64,000 nt of DNA from Mycobacterium sp. M26 (GTDB lineage: Bacteria; Actinomycetota; Actinomycetes; Mycobacteriales; Mycobacteriaceae), in contig NZ_LN929907.1 of the NCBI RefSeq assembly GCF_001494595.1, forward strand, positions 1,803,468-1,867,467. Reading direction: 5' to 3'. Position numbers and translations under genes: made by a program. Shown here piece after piece: positions 1 through 6,457 of this stretch. The notes below the pieces were generated by a model. It ran no database searches. It saw only the letters and a list, made by a program, of their open reading frames with translations, and was not told the origin of the DNA. The number at the start of each line of letters is the position of its first letter. The stretch's first letter is position 1.

Positions 1-10
1 GGCGATCGAA

Positions 11-46
11 CCCAATATTGGGTTGACGGACTAACTAATCAGTTAG
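11..46. promoter_or_regulatory. Operator-like palindromes before the acyl-CoA dehydrogenase operon
   Basis: Two perfect inverted repeats are seen. CCCAATATTGGG occupies 11-22. CTAACT-AATC-AGTTAG occupies 31-46 and ends one base before the GTG start at 48. The second has the length and symmetry of a TetR-family operator, and a repressor bound there would block both promoter and translation start. A TTGACG hexamer at 23-28 lies between them. The regulator is not in the window, so its identity is unknown. Confidence 0.5.
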
Positions 47-47
47 G

Positions 48-1235
48 GTGCCCATTGTGGATTTCGACCTCGACGCCGATCAGCAGGCCTGGTTGGGCGA
101 GGTGCGTGAATTCCTGCGGGCCAACGTCACTGACGCCCTGCGCGCCGAGATCGCCGAGCACAACCTGGAACACCCCGGCGGTGAGGTCGCCGCGTTCCGG
201 CGCAAACTCGGCGCCAAAGGCTGGTTCGGCCTGAACTGGCCGGCGGAGTACGGCGGCCTGGGTCTGGGTGCGGTGCACCTGCATCTGCTGATGTCGGAGT
301 TCGAGTACTGGGGTGTGCCGGGACCCGACCTCACCGTCACCTCGATTGCGCCGATGATCATGCGGTACGGCACCGAACAGAACAAGAAAGAGTTCCTGCC
401 GCTGATCGCGCGCGGCGAAATGACCTGCGCGCTGGGCTATTCCGAGCCTGACGCCGGCACCGACCTGGCCTCGTTGCGTACTCGGGCAGTGCGCGACGGT
501 GATGAGTGGGTGATCAACGGATCCAAGATCTGGAACAGCGGGGCGCAGCGCTCCACCCACGAATGGCTGTGCGTGCGCACCGACCCGAACGCCCAGCGGC
601 ATCGCGGCATCTCCGTCATCGCGGTGCCGGTGGACAGCCCCGGCGTGCGGATCCGCCCGCTGATCGCCTGGTCCGGCTACCGCACCAACGAGGTGTTCTT
701 CGACGACGTGCGGGTGCCCATCACCAACCTCATCGGTGAGGAGAACCGCGGCTGGTCCTACATCACCGGGGCACTCGACCTCGAGCGTGGCGCGCTCACC
801 AACGCCGGTGATCTGCGCCGTGCCCTCGACGAGCTGCAGGTACTGGCCAGGATGCCGCGCCGCGACGGCTCGGTGCCGATCGACAACCCGGCGGTGCGAC
901 GCCGGCTCACCCAGGCTGAAGCCGACGTCGACGTGGCCGTGCTGATGGGATACGAAGCCTCCTCGATGCTGGCCGACGGCGTGATCCCCACTGTGGAGGT
1001 CAGTGTCGAGAAGGTGTTCAGCAGTGAGCTGCGCCAGCGTATCGCCGATCTGGGCATGGACCTGCTGGGTGCCGAAGGTCTGCTGGCACACCGTAGTCCG
1101 GAAGCACCGGCCGGCGGCCGGTTCGAGAAGCTCTACCGCTTCGCCCCCCTGATGCGGTTCGGCGGCGGAACCAACGAAGTGCTGCGCGATGTGATCGCCC
1201 AACGCGGCCATGGCATGCCCTCCTACGGACGCTGA
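48..1235 (+). CDS. Acyl-CoA dehydrogenase, larger subunit (FadE26-like)
   Basis: A 395-residue FAD acyl-CoA dehydrogenase, expected to oxidise an acyl-CoA thioester at C2-C3. The N-terminal helical domain (about 1-115) is followed by a beta domain containing CALGYSEPDAGTD near 127-139, the usual flavin/substrate contact, and a C-terminal helical domain ending in GTNEVLRDVIAQRGHG. Start is GTG at 48, just after a palindrome. It is followed by a second, shorter dehydrogenase, an arrangement known for mycobacterial heterotetrameric (alpha2beta2) steroid side-chain dehydrogenases. Size and downstream fadD resemble Rv3504/Rv3505/Rv3506 (FadE26/FadE27/FadD17), recalled from memory. The substrate is inferred only: a bulky branched or ring-bearing acyl-CoA. 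Confidence 0.88.
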   Translation: MPIVDFDLDADQQAWLGEVREFLRANVTDALRAEIAEHNLEHPGGEVAAFRRKLGAKGWFGLNWPAEYGGLGLGAVHLHLLMSEFEYWGVPGPDLTVTSIAPMIMRYGTEQNKKEFLPLIARGEMTCALGYSEPDAGTDLASLRTRAVRDGDEWVINGSKIWNSGAQRSTHEWLCVRTDPNAQRHRGISVIAVPVDSPGVRIRPLIAWSGYRTNEVFFDDVRVPITNLIGEENRGWSYITGALDLERGALTNAGDLRRALDELQVLARMPRRDGSVPIDNPAVRRRLTQAEADVDVAVLMGYEASSMLADGVIPTVEVSVEKVFSSELRQRIADLGMDLLGAEGLLAHRSPEAPAGGRFEKLYRFAPLMRFGGGTNEVLRDVIAQRGHGMPSYGR

Positions 1236-1236
1236 C

Positions 1237-2343
1237 ATGAAACTTGTTGCTGGACAGGACGAACGTGATCTCGCCGCGATGCTGCGCGGGCTGCTGGCCG
1301 CTCATCGCGACGATGCGATGCAGGCTTTGGCCACCGCGGGCATCCTCGGGCTGGGCATTCCCGAGGAGTGCGGCGGATCGGGTGGCACGCTTGCCGATCT
1401 GGGCGTCTTCGCCAGGGAGGCGGGCCGGGCGCTGTGCCCGTCGCCGGTGTACAGCACGGTGTTCGCCGCGCAGGCGATCCACCTGCTCGGCGGTGAGCAG
1501 TCCGGCAAACGCTGGCTGCCCGACCTCTCCTCGGGCGCAATCTCGGCGACCACCGCCCTGTGGAATGCCTACGACGCGGCCGACGCCACCGCGGCGCTGC
1601 GCGCCGACCGCACCCGCGAGGGTGGCTGGCGGCTCACCGGCACAGCCGATTTCGTCTCCGACGCCCAGGATGCCGAGCTGATCGTGGTGTCCGGGATGGA
1701 CGCCACCGGCCAGACCATCGGCTTCGTCTGCGGGTTGGACTCACCCGGCGTCACCCAGCGGCCGTTGCAGCTCATGGGCGATCACCACGCGTCCTGCGTG
1801 CGATTCGACGACGTGGTTCCCGACGACGTGCTCGCCGGCGGCGAGCCACTGGATCGCGATGAGCTGCGCCGCACGGCCAACATTGCCATCGCGCTGCTCT
1901 CGCTCGATCTGGTTGGGGTGGGGGAGGCCGTGCTCGACCGCACCGTCGACTACACCACGATGCGCCACCAGTTCGGCCGTCCGATCGCCTCGTTCCAGGC
2001 CGCCCAGCATCTCATCGCCGACATGCACATCGCGCTGAGCACTGCGCGCCTGGCCGCGCAGGCCGCCGTGTTCGCGCTCAGCCGTGGCCGGCCGGCGATC
2101 CGCGAAACAGCCGTTGCGCGAATGCAATCCGCGCCTGCCGCCAAGTGGGCGACGCTGGACGCCCATCAGTTGCACGGCGGCATGGGATACGTGGTGGAAA
2201 CCGATCTGTACCTCTGGTCGGAGCGGGCCCGGGTGTTCTCGACCCTGGGTGGGGGCGCCGACGTTGCCGCGACCTGGCTCGATGATGACCAGGCGAGCGG
2301 TGCCGCGCTCGCCCAGCGGCTGCGCCGCAAGGACGGCCTGTGA
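1237..2343 (+). CDS. Acyl-CoA dehydrogenase, smaller subunit (FadE27-like)
   Basis: A shorter acyl-CoA dehydrogenase (368 residues from ATG 1237), probable partner of the preceding gene. The fold is recognisable from the N-terminal ILGLGIPEECGGSGG stretch, the central beta region and the C-terminal HQLHGGMGYVVETDLYLW motif of this subfamily. An ATG at 1210 is in frame but would overlap the upstream gene by 26 nt. The ATG at 1237, one base after the upstream TGA, gives the more natural N-terminus (MKLVAGQDERDL) and tight coupling. In known alpha2beta2 enzymes of this type only one subunit keeps the catalytic base; which one does so here was not determined. Confidence 0.87.
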   Translation: MKLVAGQDERDLAAMLRGLLAAHRDDAMQALATAGILGLGIPEECGGSGGTLADLGVFAREAGRALCPSPVYSTVFAAQAIHLLGGEQSGKRWLPDLSSGAISATTALWNAYDAADATAALRADRTREGGWRLTGTADFVSDAQDAELIVVSGMDATGQTIGFVCGLDSPGVTQRPLQLMGDHHASCVRFDDVVPDDVLAGGEPLDRDELRRTANIAIALLSLDLVGVGEAVLDRTVDYTTMRHQFGRPIASFQAAQHLIADMHIALSTARLAAQAAVFALSRGRPAIRETAVARMQSAPAAKWATLDAHQLHGGMGYVVETDLYLWSERARVFSTLGGGADVAATWLDDDQASGAALAQRLRRKDGL

Positions 2344-2840
2344 CCGGCGACAGCCTGATCGATGCCGACACCGCCGCACGGGTGGGCAGCGTGGCCGCGA
2401 CCGCCAGCGGTGCGGTGATCCGGCGGGACTGGCAGCGCTGGGCGGTCGCCGTCGGCGACGTCAACCCGCTGTGGTTCGACCCGGAGTACGCCCGCGCCAA
2501 CGGGTACCGCGATGTGATCTGTCCACCGCTGTATCTGCAATACGCCATCCTCGGCGTAACCCCACTGTCCGGGCTGCGGCCCGACGGCTCCTCCGGCGCG
2601 GTATCGGGCAGCCTGGCCTTCCCGAAGGCACCGCGACGGATGGCCGGCGGCGAAAGCTTCACCTTCCATCAGCCCGCCTATCACGGCGACGAGATCGCGA
2701 TGGTGCGCACCATCGAATCGATCACCGAAAAGGATGGCCGCTCAGGACGGTTCGTCCTGGTGACGTGGCACACCGTCTACCACAACCAAGACCGTGACCT
2801 CGTGGCCGAGGCCACCACGTCGATGATCGCGAGACCATGA
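2340..2840 (+). CDS. MaoC-like hydratase, FAS1-type N-terminal hotdog protein
   Basis: A 166-residue single-hotdog protein of the MaoC dehydratase N-terminal (FAS1_DH-like) type. The sequence RRDWQRWAVAVGDVNPLW near 33-50 and CPPLYLQYAILG are typical of this half. It starts with GTG in a GTGA overlap with the dehydrogenase upstream and overlaps the next hotdog gene by ATGA. Such two-gene pairs form one heterodimeric enoyl-CoA hydratase active site (as in ChsH1-ChsH2), so it should hydrate the enoyl-CoA made by the two dehydrogenases. It carries no fused DUF35 domain; a separate DUF35 gene follows downstream. Confidence 0.85.
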   Translation: MTGDSLIDADTAARVGSVAATASGAVIRRDWQRWAVAVGDVNPLWFDPEYARANGYRDVICPPLYLQYAILGVTPLSGLRPDGSSGAVSGSLAFPKAPRRMAGGESFTFHQPAYHGDEIAMVRTIESITEKDGRSGRFVLVTWHTVYHNQDRDLVAEATTSMIARP

Positions 2841-3274
2841 CCCAGCTGTTCTACGACGACGTCGAACCAGGCGACACCCTGACCCCGCTGACGGTCACCG
2901 TCGACGAAACGCAGATGTTCTTCTTCTCGGCTGCCACCTACAACGGTCACCGGATTCACTACGACAAGGACTGGGCACGCGATGTCGAGGGCTATGACAC
3001 CGTCCTGGTTCAGGGTCCGCTGCAGGCGGCACTACTGGCGCGCGCGGTCACCGACTGGATCGGCGGGGCGGGCCGGCTGGTCGACTACTCCGTGCAGAAC
3101 CGGGGGGTGGCCTTCCCCGGGCAGCCGCTGACCTTCGGCGGCACCGTCACCGGCAAACGGGTCGAGAACGGCCGCGGTCTGGTCGATCTCGACATCGCCG
3201 GCCGTCGCGACGCCGACGTCCTGATGCCCGGCACCGCCACCGTGGAACTACCGCGTCGGGGCGGTGGTTCCTGA
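2837..3274 (+). CDS. MaoC-family enoyl-CoA hydratase subunit
   Basis: A 145-residue hotdog protein of the MaoC type. The catalytic-looking segment FFSAATYNGHRIHYDKDWA (about residues 30-48) carries the His/Asn pattern of hydratase 2 enzymes, so this is the subunit that supplies the catalytic residues of the pair. It starts at ATG 2837 in an ATGA overlap and ends in a TGATG overlap with the Ltp-like gene, so the operon is translationally coupled. Predicted role: hydration of the enoyl-CoA to a beta-hydroxyacyl-CoA, the substrate for the following aldolase-like protein. Confidence 0.87.
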   Translation: MTQLFYDDVEPGDTLTPLTVTVDETQMFFFSAATYNGHRIHYDKDWARDVEGYDTVLVQGPLQAALLARAVTDWIGGAGRLVDYSVQNRGVAFPGQPLTFGGTVTGKRVENGRGLVDLDIAGRRDADVLMPGTATVELPRRGGGS

Positions 3275-4473
3275 TGCGGCTGGCCGGGGAAGCAGCGATC
3301 GTCGGGATCGCCGAACTACCCGCCGAACGCAAGCCGACCCGACCCGAACAGTTCACCCTCGACCAGTACGCCGCGCTCGCCAAGATGGTGCTCGACGACG
3401 CGGGACTGGACGCGAGTGTGGTCAACGGGCTGATCTCGCACGGCGTCGCCGAATCCGACATGTTTGTCCCGGCGACCCTGTCGGAGTATCTGGGCCTGCC
3501 GATCGACTTCGGTGAACGGGTGGACCTCGGCGGCGCCACCTCGGCCGCGATGGTGTGGCGAGCGGCGGTGGCCGTCGAACTCGGTCTGTGTGACGCCGTG
3601 CTGGCGGTGGTGCCCGGGTCGCGGGCGCTCCCGCGGTCTGCGCGCCGACCGGCAGCGGTCCCGAATTGGTTTGGGGCGTCCAGTAATAACTACGGGTCGC
3701 CGCAGGCCGAGTACGAGATCCCGTACGGCAACCTCGGCCAGAACGCACCGTTCGCACAGATCGCGCAACGCTACGCCGCCCAGTACGGCTACGACCCGAG
3801 CGCGCTGGCCAAGATCGCCGTCGATCAGCGCACCAACGCCTGCGCCCACCCCGGCGCAGTGTTCCACGGGCAGCCGCTCACCGAGGCCGACGTCCTGGGC
3901 AGTCCGATGATCGCCGACCCGATCCACATGCTCGAGACCGTCATGCCCGTGCACGGCGGTACCGGTGTGCTGGTGGCCAACGCGGACCTGGCGCGCCGCG
4001 CCCGCCACCGTCCGGTGTGGATCAAGGGTTTCGGCGAACACATCTCGTTCAAGACGATGACCTACGCCGCCGATCCGATGCTCACCCCGATCGCGAAGTC
4101 CGCGGCCCGCGCCTTCGCCATGGCCGGGGTGACCCCGGTCGACGTCGACATCGCCTCGATCTACGACTGCTACACGATCACCGTCCTGATGACACTGGAG
4201 GACGCCGGGTTCTGCCCGAAGGGTGAGGGAATGAGGTGGATCACGCAGCGGGACTTGACGTTCCGCGGTGACTTCCCGCTCAACACCGCGGGCGGCCAGC
4301 TGTCCTACGGTCAGGCCGGGATGTCGGGCGGCATGCACCATGTGGTCGACGCGGCCCGTCAGCTGATGGGCCGGTCGGCCGCCGCCCAGGTGCCCGACGC
4401 CGACGTCGCGTTCGTCGCCGGAACGGGCGGCATCATGAGCGAACAGGTGGCGCTGGTGCTGGGAGGCGACTGA
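3274..4473 (+). CDS. Thiolase-fold lipid-transfer protein / probable retro-aldolase (Ltp2-like)
   Basis: A 399-residue thiolase-superfamily protein of the non-thiolytic Ltp/SCP2 branch. The position of the thiolase nucleophilic Cys reads GGATS (about 86-90) with no Cys, so acyl-Cys chemistry is not expected. The C-terminal half has IYDCYT (about 296-301) and NTAGGQLSYGQAG, which match Ltp-type proteins. In the steroid igr system, Ltp2 with a DUF35 partner cleaves a beta-hydroxyacyl-CoA by a retro-aldol reaction. The adjacent DUF35 gene (TGATG coupling) supports the same type of complex here. Substrate unknown. Confidence 0.83.
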   Translation: MRLAGEAAIVGIAELPAERKPTRPEQFTLDQYAALAKMVLDDAGLDASVVNGLISHGVAESDMFVPATLSEYLGLPIDFGERVDLGGATSAAMVWRAAVAVELGLCDAVLAVVPGSRALPRSARRPAAVPNWFGASSNNYGSPQAEYEIPYGNLGQNAPFAQIAQRYAAQYGYDPSALAKIAVDQRTNACAHPGAVFHGQPLTEADVLGSPMIADPIHMLETVMPVHGGTGVLVANADLARRARHRPVWIKGFGEHISFKTMTYAADPMLTPIAKSAARAFAMAGVTPVDVDIASIYDCYTITVLMTLEDAGFCPKGEGMRWITQRDLTFRGDFPLNTAGGQLSYGQAGMSGGMHHVVDAARQLMGRSAAAQVPDADVAFVAGTGGIMSEQVALVLGGD

Positions 4474-4883
4474 TGGCCGAGGCGATCCCGATGCCCGAAC
4501 CCACACCGGTGTCCCAGCCGTTCTGGGACGCGCTTGCCGAGCACCGCATCCTGGTGCAGTATTCACCGTCGGCCGGGCAGTACGTCTTCTATCCGCGCAC
4601 CCTGGCGCCCGGAACCCTGGCCGATGACTTGGAATGGCGTGAGATCGACGGGGCGGCAACGCTGTACACCTACACGATTGCGCGGCGTCCGACCGGGCCG
4701 CCATGGGCCGAGGCGCTGCCGCAACTGCTGGCAGTGGTGCAATGGGATGTGGGGCCGCGCTTCTCCACCGAGCTGGTGGACGTCGACCCCGACGACATCG
4801 AGATCGGGACGCGGCTGGAGCCGGTGTTCTGTGACGACGCGGCGTCCGGGATGACCCTGCTGCGTTACCGGCCGGCGTCATGA
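4473..4883 (+). CDS. DUF35 OB-fold protein lacking the zinc-ribbon cysteines
   Basis: A 136-residue protein of the DUF35 (rubredoxin-like zinc ribbon plus OB-fold) family, normally the partner of Ltp-type thiolases. The N-terminal helix (QPFWDALAEHRILVQYSP) and the OB-fold (YTYTIARRPTGPPW onward) fit the family. The usual CxxC...CxxC ribbon is absent: the region reads QYSPSAGQYVFYPRTLAPGTL, and the only Cys in the protein is near residue 125. The metal site is therefore lost while the general fold should remain. It overlaps the Ltp-like gene by one base and the acyl-CoA synthetase gene by four, consistent with co-assembly. Confidence 0.82.
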   Translation: MAEAIPMPEPTPVSQPFWDALAEHRILVQYSPSAGQYVFYPRTLAPGTLADDLEWREIDGAATLYTYTIARRPTGPPWAEALPQLLAVVQWDVGPRFSTELVDVDPDDIEIGTRLEPVFCDDAASGMTLLRYRPAS

Positions 4884-6457
4884 TCGACACTGTGCAGGGT
4901 CTGCTGCGCGAACGGCTGGACGACGACGGCATCGCGGTGATGTCAGCGGATCGCACCTGGACCTGGCGCGAGCACCTCGCCGAGGCGGCCGCTGAAGCCG
5001 CGGCCCTGATCGCGATGGCCGACCCCGACCGCCCGCTGCATGTCGGTGCGCTGCTGACGAATTCACCGGCCTACACCCGCGCGATGGCGGCCGCCGCGCT
5101 GGGCGGCTACGTGCTGTGCGGAATCAACACCACCCGCCGCGGTGAGGGGCTGGTCTCCGACATCCGCCGCGCGGATTGCCAACTGCTGCTGGTCGACTCC
5201 GACCACGCCGCCCTGCTCGACGGCCTGGATCTGTCCGGTATCACCGTCCTGCACGTGGACAGCCCCGCTTACACGGAGGCGGTCAGCACCGCCGGACCGC
5301 TGGTGCCGCACCGGGAGGTGGTGGGTACCGACCCGTTCATGATGATCTTCACCTCCGGCACCAGCGGCAATCCGAAAGCTGTTCCCTTCGCCCACGGGAT
5401 GAGCGTGATGTGCGGCCTGAGCCTGTCCGCTCAGCTCGACATCACCGCCGCCGACGTCTGCTACCTGTCGATGCCGCTGTTCCACTCCAACGGGGTGGCT
5501 GCGGGCTGGTCGGTGGCCATCGCGGGCAAGGCGGCCATGGTGCCGGTGAAGTTCTCGGTGTCCCGACTACTGTCCGACCTCCGCCACTACGGTGCGACCT
5601 TCATGAACTACGTCGGCAAGCCCCTGGCGCTTGTCCTGGCCACCCCCGAACAACCCGATGACGCCGACAATCCGCTGCGGGTCATGTACGGCAACGAGGC
5701 CACCGACCGCGACATCGCCGAGTTCTCCCGGCGGTTCGACTGCCGCATCATCGACGGCTTCGGGTCCAGCGAGTTCGCCGTGGTCGTCGTCCGCGAAGAC
5801 GGCACCCCGCCGGGCTCGATCGGCAAGGGCTGGCCGGGGGTGGCGATCTATGACCCCGAGACCGTCACCGAGTGCGCCACTGCCGAGTTCGACGACCACG
5901 GCAACCTGTTGAACTTCGACGAGGCCGTCGGGGAACTGGTCAACACCGACGGTGCCGGCCCGTTCACCGGTTACTACAACGACCCCGATGCCACCTCCGA
6001 GCGACTGCGGCACGGGATGTACTGGACCGGGGACCTGGCTTACCGCGACGCGGACGGCTGGATCTACCTGGCCGGCCGGACCGCGGACTGGATGCGGGTC
6101 GACGGCGAGAACCTGGCAGCCGCGCCGATTGAGCGGGTGCTGCAGCGCATCCCGCAGATCAACCAGGTGGCGGTCTACGCGGTGCCCGACGCGGCGGTGG
6201 GGGACCAGGTGATGGCTGCCATCGTGCTGCGGCAGGGAGAGTCGTTGACGCCCACGGACTTCGAAACGTTCCTGACGGCCCAGCCCGACCTGTCGCCGAA
6301 GGCGTGGCCGCGCTACGTCCGCATCAATGACGACCTGCCGCACACCGCGACCAACAAGATCCTCAAGCGGGAACTGAGCGCGGCCGGGGTGACCGCCGGT
6401 GCCGGTGTGCTGTGGGAGCGGGTGGGCCGCTCGACGAGCTACCAGGTGGCTGGCTAG
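4880..6457 (+). CDS. Acyl-CoA synthetase (FadD17-like)
   Basis: A 525-residue ANL-superfamily adenylate-forming ligase. The AMP-binding P-loop TSGTSGNPKAV lies near residues 157-167, GFGSSE near 293-298, the YWTGDLAYRDADGW hinge region near 380, and the C-terminal catalytic Lys segment TATNKILKREL near 490-500. It should convert the carboxylic acid substrate of this operon to its CoA thioester, supplying the two dehydrogenases. ATG 4880 overlaps the DUF35 stop (ATGA). It is the last gene of the operon and converges with the cellulase gene, with a 4-bp 3' overlap. Confidence 0.9.
   Translation: MIDTVQGLLRERLDDDGIAVMSADRTWTWREHLAEAAAEAAALIAMADPDRPLHVGALLTNSPAYTRAMAAAALGGYVLCGINTTRRGEGLVSDIRRADCQLLLVDSDHAALLDGLDLSGITVLHVDSPAYTEAVSTAGPLVPHREVVGTDPFMMIFTSGTSGNPKAVPFAHGMSVMCGLSLSAQLDITAADVCYLSMPLFHSNGVAAGWSVAIAGKAAMVPVKFSVSRLLSDLRHYGATFMNYVGKPLALVLATPEQPDDADNPLRVMYGNEATDRDIAEFSRRFDCRIIDGFGSSEFAVVVVREDGTPPGSIGKGWPGVAIYDPETVTECATAEFDDHGNLLNFDEAVGELVNTDGAGPFTGYYNDPDATSERLRHGMYWTGDLAYRDADGWIYLAGRTADWMRVDGENLAAAPIERVLQRIPQINQVAVYAVPDAAVGDQVMAAIVLRQGESLTPTDFETFLTAQPDLSPKAWPRYVRINDDLPHTATNKILKRELSAAGVTAGAGVLWERVGRSTSYQVAG

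Noticed and set aside
39..1238. Minus-strand open frame of 399 codons opposite the first dehydrogenase
   Set aside because: A shadow of the real gene: the product is His/Gln/Gly-rich with no recognisable domain, as expected for the antisense of GC-rich codons.
3316..4956. Minus-strand 546-codon frame opposite the Ltp-like gene
   Set aside because: Antisense shadow; it spans the junction of three real coupled genes and shows no family features.
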